Source: Enterobacter sp. JBIWA008 (lineage in GTDB: Bacteria > Pseudomonadota > Gammaproteobacteria > Enterobacterales > Enterobacteriaceae). Taken from it: 64,000 nucleotides of DNA. The DNA is taken from assembly GCF_019968765.1 (NCBI RefSeq), contig NZ_CP074149.1, positions 3,720,001 through 3,784,000 of the forward strand. The letters run 5' to 3'. Position numbers and translations under genes: made by a program. Shown in pieces: positions 28,634 to 38,578 of this stretch. Numbering within the stretch: position 1 is the stretch's first letter; each line of letters begins with the position of its first letter. The notes under the pieces are model-generated. The model searched no databases, had not been told where the DNA came from, and worked only from the letters and a program-made list of their open reading frames with translations.

Positions 28634-28741
28634 TATTTTCTCCTGAACGCGGATAAAAGGGGGCCGCCGTCGTGCAAAATGCACGTCGGTAAAAATGCTT
28701 TTTTTAATTAGCGACCAGCCGGGAAAGGCTGGCCGAATGCG

Positions 28742-29347
28742 TTATGCGCCCGCCGCCAGCAGCAGGTCTGCAATCTCAGTGAAGCCTTTCTCCCTCGCCA
28801 GCTCGAGCGGGGTTTTGCCGTATTTGTCGGTCATGTGCGGGTTCGCGCCGTGATCCAGCAGCAGCTTCACGATCTCCTGCTGCTTTGCGCCGCCGTCGTT
28901 TAGCACGATCGCTTCCAGCAAAGGCGTCCAGCCGACAAAGTTGGTGTGGTTGACGTTGATATCGGTTTTTTCCAGCAGCTCGCGTACGATCTCCACGTGC
29001 CCTTTTTCACTGGCAGGGGTAATGCCCACGCCGCCAAAGCGCGTCAGGCGGTCGAGATCCGGATTTGCCGGAAGGACAATGCGCAGCAGGGTGATATCGT
29101 TGGTCAGGCAGCTAATCAGGAAGGGGTTAAAGCAGGTCTGATCCTGTTTATCAATATCCGCCCCGGCGGCAATTAATAACGCCACGCAGTCATAATGCTT
29201 TTTCAGGCTGGCAATAATAACGGCGGTTCTTTTCTGGCGGTTGGTGGCGTTAATATCCACGCCTTTCTCCAGGCAGGCTTTTAGCGCATCGCTATTGCCC
29301 TCTTCTGCCGCCAGCAGAAATTCAGTAACGAGTTCGTTCGCAGACAT
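28742..29347 (-). CDS. Ankyrin-repeat protein at head of fdrA operon
   Basis: 201 residues made almost wholly of ankyrin repeats, about five to six units (for example KRTAVIIASLKKHYDCVALLIAAGAD and KTPLELAREKGFTEIADLLLAAGA). No signal peptide or membrane helix is seen, so it is probably cytoplasmic. It is the first gene downstream of the divergent LysR regulator, 108 bases before fdrA, and shares the operon's strand. A scaffold or regulatory role for the carbamoyl-transfer complex is possible, but nothing in the sequence proves it. Confidence 0.85.
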   Translation of the reverse strand: MSANELVTEFLLAAEEGNSDALKACLEKGVDINATNRQKRTAVIIASLKKHYDCVALLIAAGADIDKQDQTCFNPFLISCLTNDITLLRIVLPANPDLDRLTRFGGVGITPASEKGHVEIVRELLEKTDINVNHTNFVGWTPLLEAIVLNDGGAKQQEIVKLLLDHGANPHMTDKYGKTPLELAREKGFTEIADLLLAAGA

Positions 29348-29667
29348 ATTCAGACTCCCGATGTTTTTATTTCTGTTGACCTGAGAATAGCAACAGCCTG
29401 GTCATAAAAGAATCCGCTTAAAAATGATTCATCGACAGTCAATTCATTGTTGAGGTAAATTCAACAAACCGGTCAAAACGTGCGTCTGTGCAACCTTTTT
29501 CTTATGTTTCACCGCGTTTTAGCCGTCGAGGCTGCATTATGCTTATGTCTGACGAAGCCTTACTGTGTGGGGCTTTCAGCAAATGATCAGAACTGTGATC
29601 GGCTTCAAATGCGTTGTAACAACGCTGTTAAAATATGTTCAAAACTGATGGCTGAAGGGAGTGAAAT
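29348..29667. promoter_or_regulatory. Divergent control region of fdrA operon
   Basis: This 320-base AT-rich gap separates the ankyrin gene (minus) from the LysR gene (plus). It contains a perfect 21-bp palindrome TTGTTGA-N7-TCAACAA at 29447-29467, about 100 bases before the ankyrin start, with a T-N11-A core. This is a good candidate LysR operator. No gene is seen. Confidence 0.55.
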
Positions 29668-30597
29668 ATGAATTCCATCTTTACCGAGGAGAACCTGCTG
29701 GCCTTTACTACCGCCGCACGCTTCGGCAGCTTCAGCAAAGCCGCCGCCGAGCTGGGCGTGACGACCTCCGCCATCAGTTACACCATCAAACGCATGGAGA
29801 CCGGTCTGGACGTGGTGCTGTTTGTACGAAGCACGCGCAGCATCGAGCTGACCGAGTCCGGCTTTTACTTTTACCGTAAGGCCACCGACCTGCTAAACGA
29901 CTTTCACGCCATCAAGCGCGGCATAGATACCATTTCTCAGGGCATTGAGGCGCGGGTGCGCATCTGTATCAACCAGCTTTTGTATACCCCACGCCACACC
30001 GCCAGGCTGCTGCAGGTGCTAAAAAAGCAGTTTCCCACCTGCCAGATCACCGTGACCACCGAGGTGTATAACGGCGTCTGGGATTCGATCATTAATAATC
30101 AGGCCAACATCGCGATTGGCGCGCCGGACACGCTGCTCGACGGCGGCGGGATTGATTACACCGAGATCGGCGCCATCCGCTGGGTCTTTGCCATCGCGCC
30201 GGAACACCCGCTGGCGTTCACTCCGGAGCCGATAGCGGAGAGCCAGCTGCGCCTGTACCCCAACATCATGGTGGAAGATACCGCGCACACCATTAACAAG
30301 AAGGTGGGCTGGCTGCTGCACGGGCAGGAGGCGATTCTGGTGCCGGACTTTAATACCAAATGCCAGTGTCAAATCCTGGGTGAAGGGATAGGTTTTTTAC
30401 CGGAGTATATGGCGCGGGAAGCGGTGGAAGACGGGCTGCTGGTGACGCGACGTATTAATAACCCACGTCAGGACTCGCGCATGCTGCTCGCCACGCAGCA
30501 TGCCGCAACCGGCCAGGTCACGCGCTGGATAAAACAGCAGTTTGGCCCTCAGGGCGTGCTGACCGGGATCTACAGTGACTTACTCTGGCGTGCTTAG
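29668..30597 (+). CDS. LysR-family regulator of the fdrA-type operon
   Basis: 309 residues. The winged helix-turn-helix reads ENLLAFTTAARFGSFSKAAAELGVTTSAISYTIKRME, and the effector domain opens with RVRICINQLLYTPRHTARLLQVL. It is divergent from the ankyrin-fdrA operon and should control it in response to an unknown metabolite. Its stop codon overlaps the convergent yqaE-type gene by four bases. It marks the right edge of the accessory region. Confidence 0.87.
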   Translation: MNSIFTEENLLAFTTAARFGSFSKAAAELGVTTSAISYTIKRMETGLDVVLFVRSTRSIELTESGFYFYRKATDLLNDFHAIKRGIDTISQGIEARVRICINQLLYTPRHTARLLQVLKKQFPTCQITVTTEVYNGVWDSIINNQANIAIGAPDTLLDGGGIDYTEIGAIRWVFAIAPEHPLAFTPEPIAESQLRLYPNIMVEDTAHTINKKVGWLLHGQEAILVPDFNTKCQCQILGEGIGFLPEYMAREAVEDGLLVTRRINNPRQDSRMLLATQHAATGQVTRWIKQQFGPQGVLTGIYSDLLWRA

Positions 30598-30752
30598 TTC
30601 TTACTTTGAACCCAAAAGGCATGGATAAGACCCGGGATGTAGCCCAGCAGCGTCAGAATAATGTTGATAATAAACGCCCAGCCGAAACCTTTGCCCAACA
30701 GCACGCCCAGCGGCGGCAACAGGATGGTAAAAACAATACGCCAAAAACCCAT
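30594..30752 (-). CDS. yqaE: YqaE/Pmp3-family small membrane protein
   Basis: 52 residues with two hydrophobic helices and the Pmp3 features LLPPLGVLLGKG and NIILTLLGYIPGLIHAFWV. It was found by reading the minus strand. The start at 30752 has CGGAG upstream. Family members are small proteolipids of the inner membrane linked to stress and membrane potential. Its place before ygaV is the same as in E. coli and marks the start of conserved synteny. Confidence 0.92.
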   Translation of the reverse strand: MGFWRIVFTILLPPLGVLLGKGFGWAFIINIILTLLGYIPGLIHAFWVQSKN

Positions 30753-30933
30753 ATCAAAACTCCGTGCAAGCTAATCCATTGAAAATAATAAAGAGAACTT
30801 CCTCTAAGCGTAGCCAGTTTACCTGTCGGCGCCAGTTCCCTGTCCTCCTTTTACCCTCTTTTACGCTTTTGACGCTGGCTTAATGTGCACAATTACTTTA
30901 GCATTACCTTAATTAAGTAAAATCTAAACTATC

Positions 30934-31233
30934 ATGACCGAACTCGAACAGCTTCAGGCCAGCGCAGAGCAGGCTGCAACCCTTTTAAAAGCGATGAGCA
31001 ACCCGCGTCGGCTGCTGATCCTCTGCACCCTGTGCGGAGCGCCCGGCACCAGCGCGGGGGAACTGGCCCGCGCCACGGGGCTAAGTCCTTCCGCCACGTC
31101 GCAGCATCTGGCGCGTATGCGTGAGGAAGGGCTTATCGACAGCACCCGCGACGCGCAGCGCATTCTCTATTTCATTAAAAACGATGCGGTGCATCAGCTT
31201 ATCAGCACCCTGAAAACCCTTTATTGCCCGTAA
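30934..31233 (+). CDS. ygaV: ArsR-family repressor YgaV
   Basis: 99 residues, matching E. coli YgaV over its whole length. The ArsR helix-turn-helix is near residues 45-70 (SAGELARATGLSPSATSQHLARM), and Cys residues at the LCTLCG segment and near the C-terminus may serve as the sensor. It lies 10 bases upstream of ygaP. YgaV is known to repress the ygaVP operon. Confidence 0.93.
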   Translation: MTELEQLQASAEQAATLLKAMSNPRRLLILCTLCGAPGTSAGELARATGLSPSATSQHLARMREEGLIDSTRDAQRILYFIKNDAVHQLISTLKTLYCP

Positions 31234-31242
31234 GGAGCCGCC

Positions 31243-31764
31243 ATGTCACTTCCCCTTCTTTCGCCGCGCGAGGCCAGCGCCCGCATCGCTGAAGGCGCAA
31301 AACTGATTGATATTCGTGATGCCGACGAGTACGCCCGCGAGCATATTCCCGCCGCGCGGTCCATGCCGCTGGCTACCTTACCCGGCGGACTTAGCGCGCA
31401 GGCGGGTGATACGGTGATTTTTCACTGCCAGTCTGGCGTCCGCACCTCTGGCAATGCCGATCGCCTTGCTCAGGCCGCCGCGCCCGCCCAGGCCTTTGTT
31501 GTCGAGGGGGGCATTCAGGGCTGGAAGCAGGCCGGGCTGCCGACCGTTGAAGATAAATCCCAGCCGCTGCCGCTGATGCGTCAGGTGCAAATTGCCGCCG
31601 GGCTGTTGATACTCTGCGGCGTTGTGCTGGGCTATAGCGTCTCCAGCGGCTTTTTCCTTCTCAGCGGTTTTGTCGGAGCCGGGCTGCTGTTTGCCGGTGT
31701 GACGGGCTTTTGCGGCATGGCGCGACTGCTCATGGTAATGCCCTGGAACCGGCGTACCTCATAA
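31243..31764 (+). CDS. ygaP: Membrane-anchored rhodanese YgaP
   Basis: 173 residues. It has an N-terminal rhodanese domain with the catalytic cysteine in [10 protein letters not shown] near residue 64. A DUF2892-type region with two membrane helices follows (about residues 115-165). E. coli YgaP is an inner-membrane thiosulfate sulfurtransferase of the same length and layout. It is co-transcribed with ygaV. Confidence 0.93.
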   Translation: MSLPLLSPREASARIAEGAKLIDIRDADEYAREHIPAARSMPLATLPGGLSAQAGDTVIFHCQSGVRTSGNADRLAQAAAPAQAFVVEGGIQGWKQAGLPTVEDKSQPLPLMRQVQIAAGLLILCGVVLGYSVSSGFFLLSGFVGAGLLFAGVTGFCGMARLLMVMPWNRRTS

Positions 31765-31843
31765 GCAGTAATGGGTGAAATACGCTGTACCGGGCGTCAT
31801 GCGTGGGCTAAGGTGAAGATCGCTAAAACGATGAGGAGGTAAT

Positions 31844-32023
31844 ATGTTTTCTGTCGGTGATTATGTGCAACCGCGTAAAGGCGGCCCGAAACTGAAAGTG
31901 CTAGAAGTGAACGGTGACAACATTGTGGCGGTCCAGGCCAGCAATGAGCAAGGCGAGAAATATACGCTGAAAGCCGCCGATGTGGCGCCTTATAGCGAAG
32001 AAGGCGATTTCGGCGTCTGCTGA
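31844..32023 (+). CDS. Small YodC-like (DUF2158-type) protein
   Basis: 59 residues, found by reading this gap. The start at 31844 follows a strong GAGGAGGT site. The protein opens MFSVGDYVQPRKGGPKL, similar to YodC-type small proteins that begin with a VxxKxGGP-x-M strand, and it ends in GVC. Function is unknown. It lies between ygaP and stpA, where K-12 has no such gene as far as I recall. Confidence 0.7.
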   Translation: MFSVGDYVQPRKGGPKLKVLEVNGDNIVAVQASNEQGEKYTLKAADVAPYSEEGDFGVC

Positions 32024-32061
32024 AGAGTCAGCCGGGCGGCATATTCCGCCCGGCTCATTCG

Positions 32062-32466
32062 TTAGATCAGAAAATCATCCAGTGATTTACCGTCTGCCAG
32101 CGCGCTGGCAATAGGCTTCGGCGTGCGGCCCTGACCGGTCCACGTTTTCTCTTCACCGTTCTGGTCAATAAAGCGATATTTTGCTTCACGCGGCTTACGC
32201 TTTTTCGCTGGCTTACTCGCCTGCGCCAGTTCAGAGCCCAGCAGATCGGTCGGGGAAATACCATCAGCTTTCATCAGCTCCAGCAGGGCATTAATTTTTT
32301 CCTGCTGCTCAGCACGCTGCTGCTCTAATTCCGTCAGCTCGCTGCGTTTCTCTTCAGTAACGACCCTGACCTTTTCCAGCATTTCCTCAAGAACGTCCAG
32401 GGATAATTCACGCGCCATGGCGCGCAGGGTTCGGATATTATTAAGATTCTGTAACGTCAAAGACAT
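32062..32466 (-). CDS. stpA: Nucleoid protein StpA (H-NS paralogue)
   Basis: 134 residues, as in E. coli. It has an N-terminal coiled-coil dimerisation region (residues 1-65), a Lys-rich linker and the C-terminal DNA-binding motif TWTGQGRTPKPI near residues 109-120. StpA silences AT-rich DNA and has RNA chaperone activity. The upstream 495 bases are very AT-rich, which suits H-NS/StpA binding and autoregulation. Confidence 0.95.
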   Translation of the reverse strand: MSLTLQNLNNIRTLRAMARELSLDVLEEMLEKVRVVTEEKRSELTELEQQRAEQQEKINALLELMKADGISPTDLLGSELAQASKPAKKRKPREAKYRFIDQNGEEKTWTGQGRTPKPIASALADGKSLDDFLI

Positions 32467-32961
32467 ATTATTTGAAAACCTTTTCTTTTGGGTAAATAGA
32501 TAAATCGTCGACAGAATAATTCATTTGAGCTGAAATATCTACCCAAGGGTCTACATGGGCATCAGTGTAAATAAATTTAGATCTCACGCTTAATAATAGC
32601 GCAGGGTGCTGGCAGGACACAGGTAGCGCCAATCACTGCATTAATATAAATGGTCAACTTTAATCCAAATTACAGCATAATGCGCCACCAGCAGGAGGGA
32701 GCCCCCTCACCCACGCCACCAACACAATCAAAAAATTGATTTTGTTGCAAAAAACACCATGAAAGACAGATTATAACGATCGGAACAAAAAACGAACAAC
32801 TTAAGAGAATTTTGTGGACAAAAGGCGATTAAATAAAAATTAATCACTAGTTGTTAGTTTAAACATAGAGAGATACGCTATACACGTCAAACAAACCAAC
32901 CTAAAGCACTAACAGCTGAAGGAAAATCGTTTTTTTTGTGTTCTTCTCAAGGAGTTCAGAC
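32467..32961. promoter_or_regulatory. AT-rich divergent stpA/alaE control region
   Basis: 495 bases without a supportable gene, rich in A/T tracts. It should hold the promoters of stpA (minus) and alaE (plus). No single promoter stands out, and no riboswitch or tRNA is seen. Confidence 0.55.
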
Positions 32962-33411
32962 ATGTTCTCGCCGCAATCTCGCCTGCGCCACGCGGTGGCA
33001 GATACTTTCGCGATGGTTGTTTACTGTTCCGTCGTGAACATGCTGATCGAAATATTCCTCTCCGGAATGTCCTTCGAGCAGTCACTTTCATCTCGTCTGG
33101 TGGCGATCCCGGTCAATATTATTATTGCATGGCCTTACGGGTTATACCGCGATGCGGTAATGCGTTTCGCGCGTCGTATCAGCCCCGCAGGCTGGGTGAA
33201 AAACCTGGCGGACGTTCTGGCGTATGTAACGTTCCAGTCGCCGGTTTACGTGGCCATTCTCCTGACAGTCGGTGCAGACTGGCACCAGATCGCTGCGGCG
33301 GTTAGTTCGAATATTGTCATTTCGATGTTGATGGGAGCCGTTTACGGCTATTTCCTCGACTACTGCCGCCGCCTGTTTAAGGTCAGCCAGTACAGCCAGG
33401 CAAAAGCGTGA
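32962..33411 (+). CDS. alaE: L-alanine exporter AlaE
   Basis: 149 residues from the ATG at 32962, which has AAGGAG upstream and matches the E. coli start [23 protein letters not shown] frame beginning at 32938 is longer but has no ribosome site. Four membrane helices are apparent, with the family segments [13 protein letters not shown] and [13 protein letters not shown]. AlaE exports L-alanine across the inner membrane. Confidence 0.94.
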   Translation: MFSPQSRLRHAVADTFAMVVYCSVVNMLIEIFLSGMSFEQSLSSRLVAIPVNIIIAWPYGLYRDAVMRFARRISPAGWVKNLADVLAYVTFQSPVYVAILLTVGADWHQIAAAVSSNIVISMLMGAVYGYFLDYCRRLFKVSQYSQAKA

Positions 33412-33417
33412 TATGAA

Positions 33418-33439
33418 GCGACTGGCGCACGCCAGTCGC
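33418..33439. terminator. Bidirectional terminator between alaE and ygaC
   Basis: Perfect inverted repeat GCGACTGGCG / CGCCAGTCGC in the 32-base gap between two convergent genes. Confidence 0.6.
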
Positions 33440-33443
33440 AAAT

Positions 33444-33788
33444 TTACTGTACGTCGCCAAACAGTCCCTTCAAAAACCGCTCCAGCGCCATACGCGAACT
33501 AAAACCGTGCGGAATACCATAATGCTCATGCCGTTCACCGCCTAAATAGAGCGGAAATTGCTGATAATGATCGCAGGTTTTAATATCCGAGGCAGGCTCA
33601 GCAAATGACTGGCTTCTGTCTTTCAGCGTCGGGTGAATAATGAGAGCGGTACGTCCCATTCTGGCTTCGCGATTAACGTAAACATAATTCTCGCCGCGGC
33701 GATATCCATACGCTTTTGGCGTCACCTCATCCATGGTGAATCCCTCTTTTTCAAGAACGCGTGCCACCTCGTCAGGTCGTAAATACAT
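33444..33788 (-). CDS. ygaC: YgaC, DUF2002-family protein
   Basis: 114 residues, the size of E. coli YgaC. Family segments seen are [17 protein letters not shown] at the start and [24 protein letters not shown] at the end. The function is unknown, and in E. coli it is a Fur-regulated small protein. It is convergent with alaE and divergent from ygaM, as in K-12. Confidence 0.9.
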   Translation of the reverse strand: MYLRPDEVARVLEKEGFTMDEVTPKAYGYRRGENYVYVNREARMGRTALIIHPTLKDRSQSFAEPASDIKTCDHYQQFPLYLGGERHEHYGIPHGFSSRMALERFLKGLFGDVQ

Positions 33789-33948
33789 ATCTTTTCCTCG
33801 TTATCTTTTCCTGCCCGGCAACCTTACAGTATTCAGCAATAGCAGGGCTTTCAGAATAGTCCATAAACTGCCGGATAACGCGTGATGCGCTTCAGATATT
33901 AAATTTCTGAACTAAACTGAACGGGAACGCAAAATTACGGAGGATCGT

Positions 33949-34275
33949 ATGTTTAACAGACCGAACCGAAACGATATTAATGACGACGCGCAGGATATTC
34001 GTAATGATGTCAGCCAATTAGCGGACACGCTGGAAGAGGTGCTGAAATCCTGGGGAACTGACGCGAAGGACGAAGCGGATGCCGCAAAGCGTAAGGCTCA
34101 GTCTCTGCTCCGTGAAACCCGCGCGCGTATGAACGGACGTTCACGCGCCACGCAGGCTGCCTGCGATGCGGTCAGCTGCGCAACGACCTTCGTGCGGGAA
34201 AAACCGCTATGTACTCTGGGAACCGTCGCGGCGGTTGGTATCTTCGTCGGTGCCCTGCTCAGCCTGCGTAAATAA
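33949..34275 (+). CDS. ygaM: YgaM, ElaB/YqjD-family inner-membrane protein
   Basis: 108 residues. The N-terminal ~80 residues are a charged coiled coil (DVSQLADTLEEVLKSWG, AKRKAQSLLRETRARM), followed by one C-terminal helix (LCTLGTVAAVGIFVGALLSL) and the usual short basic tail. DUF883 members are tail-anchored and bind ribosomes in stationary phase. A standard terminator follows. Confidence 0.9.
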   Translation: MFNRPNRNDINDDAQDIRNDVSQLADTLEEVLKSWGTDAKDEADAAKRKAQSLLRETRARMNGRSRATQAACDAVSCATTFVREKPLCTLGTVAAVGIFVGALLSLRK

Positions 34276-34287
34276 GCCCGAGTTCTC

Positions 34288-34319
34288 AGCCCCGGTAGCC
34301 TAATGCCGGGGCTTTTTTA
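34288..34319 (+). terminator. Rho-independent terminator after ygaM
   Basis: 8-bp stem AGCCCCGG / CCGGGGCT followed directly by a run of Ts. Confidence 0.85.
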
Positions 34320-34396
34320 TGCCCGTAGCCTGAAAAACCCGTACAGCCTGCCCTGCCCCGCTGTGCTCATCACAGGGGCAACTTCAATCTAAATTT

Positions 34397-34443
34397 CCCA
34401 TATCTTGTATGGTTGAAACTTTGGATAACTACATCTAGTATTC
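34397..34443 (+). promoter_or_regulatory. Two NrdR boxes upstream of nrdHIEF
   Basis: CCCATATCTTGTATGG (34397-34412) and ACTACATCTAGTATTC (34428-34443) share the ATCT(T/A)GTAT core. They are 31 bases apart, three helical turns, which is the known spacing of NrdR tandem boxes. They lie 70-120 bases before nrdH and imply repression by NrdR. Confidence 0.75.
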
Positions 34444-34514
34444 CTTTAGCAAGAGACACACAACCTGACGCGATGATTCGCGCCGAACCCTCATTCTAAA
34501 TGGAAATACGAATC

Positions 34515-34754
34515 ATGAGCATTATTATTTACACTCGTAACGATTGTGTTCAGTGCCACGCAACAAAACGGGCAATGGAAAATCGGGGCGTGGCGTTTGA
34601 GATGGTGAATATTGACCTGGTCCCCGACGCCGCCGATACCCTGCGCAAGCAGGGTTTTCGTCAGCTTCCGGTAGTGGTTGCCGGGGAGACAAGCTGGTCT
34701 GGCTTTCGCCCGGACATGATTAACCGCCTCGCCGCGCAGGCCGCCCGGGCATGA
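34515..34754 (+). CDS. nrdH: NrdH redoxin
   Basis: 79 residues from the ATG at 34515, corresponding to the E. coli start. A frame from 34500 adds five unlikely residues. The glutaredoxin-like redox motif is CVQC near residue 12, and the C-terminal GFRQLPVV and [11 protein letters not shown] segments are diagnostic. NrdH passes electrons from thioredoxin reductase to NrdE. It overlaps nrdI by four bases. Confidence 0.95.
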   Translation: MSIIIYTRNDCVQCHATKRAMENRGVAFEMVNIDLVPDAADTLRKQGFRQLPVVVAGETSWSGFRPDMINRLAAQAARA

Positions 34755-35161
34755 GTGGGCTGGTTTTCTTCTCCAGCAGCTCGGAAAACACGCTCCGCTT
34801 TATTGAGCGCGTCGGGCTGCCTGCGGTGCGCATTCCGCTGAACGAGCGGGAGCGGATCCGGGTAGAGGAACCGTACATTCTGGTAGTGCCCAGCTATGGC
34901 GGCGGCGGTACGGCGGGCGCCGTGCCTCGCCAGGTGATCCGCTTTCTCAACGATTCTCATAATCGCGGGCTAATCCGCGGCGTGATCGCGGCGGGGAATC
35001 GCAATTTCGGCGATGCCTTTGGCCGCGCCGGGGATGTCATCTCTCAAAAATGCGGCGTGCCGTATCTCTATCGTTTTGAGCTGATGGGGACACAGCAGGA
35101 CGTCGAAAACGTGCGTAAAGGAGTGAACGAATTTTGGCAACGACAACCGCAGAACGGGTAA
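34751..35161 (+). CDS. nrdI: NrdI flavodoxin
   Basis: 136 residues, family length. It has a flavodoxin-like start ([25 protein letters not shown]) and the FMN loop [23 protein letters not shown] near residues 44-66. NrdI is the flavodoxin that activates the manganese cofactor of NrdF. It overlaps nrdH by four bases and nrdE by 28 bases. Confidence 0.95.
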   Translation: MSGLVFFSSSSENTLRFIERVGLPAVRIPLNERERIRVEEPYILVVPSYGGGGTAGAVPRQVIRFLNDSHNRGLIRGVIAAGNRNFGDAFGRAGDVISQKCGVPYLYRFELMGTQQDVENVRKGVNEFWQRQPQNG

Positions 35162-37278
35162 TTCAGGCAACGCCGGACTACCACGCATTAAACGCGATGC
35201 TTAACCTCTATGACCGGGAGGGACGCATTCAGTTCGATAAAGATCGTGAGGCGGTGGATGCCTTTTTTGCCGCGCACGTGCGGCCCAACAGCGTGACTTT
35301 TGCAAGCCAGAATGAACGTCTCGACTATCTGGTTAACGAGGGTTACTACGACGCGCGCACGCTCACCCGCTACGACCGTGCCTTTGTGGTGAAGCTGTTT
35401 GAGCGCGCGCACGCCAGCGGTTTTCGTTTCCAGACCTTCCTCGGCGCGTGGAAGTACTACACCAGCTATACCCTGAAGACCTTTGACGGCAAGCGCTACT
35501 TAGAGAGCTTTGAAGATCGCGTAGTGATGGTGGCGCTGACGCTGGCGCAGGGCGATGAAGCGCTGGCGGAGCAGCTAACCGACGAGATCCTCTCCGGACG
35601 CTTCCAGCCCGCCACGCCAACCTTTCTCAACTGCGGCAAAGCCCAGCGCGGCGAGCTGGTTTCCTGCTTCCTGCTGCGTATCGAAGACAATATGGAGTCG
35701 ATTGGTCGCGCGGTGAACTCGGCGCTGCAGCTTTCCAAACGCGGCGGCGGCGTGGCGTTTCTGCTCTCTAACCTGCGTGAAGCGGGCGCGCCTATCAAGC
35801 GCATCGAAAACCAGTCCTCCGGCGTGATCCCGGTGATGAAGATGCTTGAGGATGCGTTCTCATATGCTAACCAGCTTGGCGCACGCCAGGGCGCCGGGGC
35901 GGTTTATCTGCACGCGCATCATCCGGACATTCTGCGGTTTCTGGATACCAAACGCGAAAACGCCGACGAAAAAATCCGCATCAAAACCCTGTCGCTGGGG
36001 GTGGTGATCCCGGATATCACCTTTAAGCTCGCCAGAGAGAATGCCGACATGGCGCTCTTCTCGCCGTATGACGTCGAGCGAATCTACGGCAAAGCCTTTG
36101 GCGACGTGGTCATCAGCGATCTTTATGACGAACTGGTGGCCGACGATCGCATCCGCAAAAAATATATCAACGCCCGCGACTTCTTCCAGACGCTGGCGGA
36201 AATTCAGTTTGAGTCCGGCTATCCGTACATCATGTATGAAGATACGGTGAACCGCGCGAACCCGATTGCCGGACGCATCAACATGAGTAACCTGTGCTCG
36301 GAGATTTTGCAGGTCAACAGCGCGTCTACCTACGACGAGAACCTGGACTACGCGGACATCGGCAAGGATATCTCCTGCAACCTCGGGTCGCTGAATATTG
36401 CCCACACCATGGATTCCCCAGACTTTGGCCGCACGGTGGAGACCGCCATTCGCGGACTGACGGCGGTGTCGGACATGAGCCACATCCGCAGCGTGCCGTC
36501 TATAGAAGCGGGCAACGCCGCGTCGCACGCCGTCGGGCTGGGGCAGATGAACCTGCACGGCTATCTGGCGCGGGAAGGCATCGCCTACGGCAGTCCGGAA
36601 GGGCTGGATTTCACCAACCTCTATTTTTACACCATTACCTGGCACGCGCTGCACACCTCGATGATGCTGGCGCGCGAGCGCAACCAGCGTTTCGCGGGCT
36701 TTGAGCTGTCGCGCTACGCCAGCGGAGAGTATTTTAGCCAGTATCTTGAAGGCGACTGGCAGCCAAAAACCGAAAAAGTACGCGAGCTGTTTGCCCGCGC
36801 CGGAATCGTGTTGCCGACGCGCGAAATGTGGCAACAGCTGCGTGACGACGTGATGCGCTACGGCATTTATAACCAGAACCTGCAGGCCGTCCCGCCGACC
36901 GGATCGATTTCCTATATCAACCACGCCACGTCGAGCATTCACCCGATCGTGTCGAAAATTGAAATTCGTAAGGAAGGCAAAACCGGACGCGTTTACTACC
37001 CTGCCCCGTTTATGACCAATGAGAACCTGGCGCTGTATCAGGACGCATACGAGATCGGCCCGGAAAAAATCATCGACACCTACGCGGAGGCGACAAAACA
37101 TGTGGATCAGGGGCTGTCGCTGACGCTGTTCTTCCCGGACACCGCCACCACGCGGGATATCAACAGAGCGCAGATCTACGCCTGGAAGAAAGGCATCAAA
37201 ACGCTCTACTACATTCGCCTGCGCCAGCTTGCGCTGGAAGGCACCGAAATCGAAGGCTGCGTGTCCTGCGCGCTGTAA
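35134..37278 (+). CDS. nrdE: Class Ib ribonucleotide reductase, alpha subunit
   Basis: 714 residues, equal to E. coli NrdE and strongly similar throughout. The start is TTG at 35134 with AAAGGAG about ten bases upstream, giving MATTTAE as in E. coli, and it lies inside the end of nrdI. Catalytic features seen are [14 protein letters not shown] near residue 167, NLCSEI near 388, and the C-terminal redox pair CVSCAL. It reduces ribonucleoside diphosphates using electrons from NrdH. Confidence 0.96.
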   Translation: MATTTAERVIQATPDYHALNAMLNLYDREGRIQFDKDREAVDAFFAAHVRPNSVTFASQNERLDYLVNEGYYDARTLTRYDRAFVVKLFERAHASGFRFQTFLGAWKYYTSYTLKTFDGKRYLESFEDRVVMVALTLAQGDEALAEQLTDEILSGRFQPATPTFLNCGKAQRGELVSCFLLRIEDNMESIGRAVNSALQLSKRGGGVAFLLSNLREAGAPIKRIENQSSGVIPVMKMLEDAFSYANQLGARQGAGAVYLHAHHPDILRFLDTKRENADEKIRIKTLSLGVVIPDITFKLARENADMALFSPYDVERIYGKAFGDVVISDLYDELVADDRIRKKYINARDFFQTLAEIQFESGYPYIMYEDTVNRANPIAGRINMSNLCSEILQVNSASTYDENLDYADIGKDISCNLGSLNIAHTMDSPDFGRTVETAIRGLTAVSDMSHIRSVPSIEAGNAASHAVGLGQMNLHGYLAREGIAYGSPEGLDFTNLYFYTITWHALHTSMMLARERNQRFAGFELSRYASGEYFSQYLEGDWQPKTEKVRELFARAGIVLPTREMWQQLRDDVMRYGIYNQNLQAVPPTGSISYINHATSSIHPIVSKIEIRKEGKTGRVYYPAPFMTNENLALYQDAYEIGPEKIIDTYAEATKHVDQGLSLTLFFPDTATTRDINRAQIYAWKKGIKTLYYIRLRQLALEGTEIEGCVSCAL

Positions 37279-38247
<969 letters not shown>

Positions 38248-38578
38248 TGAACGCTAACGTTCGTTAATTTAATATAAACCCAACAACCCCCTCTCTAATA
38301 TTTACAAAACAACTACACTGTAATTTCCACGTCATATTCGCCTGAATTATTCCGATTCAGGCGAAATTTCTCGATGCAGCAGTAAAAAATTGAGAAAAAT
38401 TCAAACCGCCCTCAGCCCTTTATTCATGGGAAATTCAGCCGTTTCGCTTGTGTCAAAATTCTGCCCTTAGCCCGACTCAGGGTTGTCTCAGATTCTCAGT
38501 ATGTTAGGGTTATGCCCGTTAACAATTTACCATGGTAATCATATCGACATAATCAAATAACAGGACACTCTCTATTGC
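38248..38578 (+). promoter_or_regulatory. proU control region with candidate P2 promoter
   Basis: 331 bases, AT-rich, no gene. TTGTCT (38483-38488) and TAGGGT (38505-38510) are separated by 16 bases and lie within a segment resembling the E. coli osmoregulated proU P2 promoter. That promoter is known to be silenced by H-NS and induced by osmotic stress. Confidence 0.6.

Noticed and set aside
28685-28741. Terminator between the ankyrin gene and fdrA
   Set aside because: A CCAGCC/GGCTGG hairpin is present, but on the minus strand it is followed by As rather than Ts, so operon read-through seems likely.
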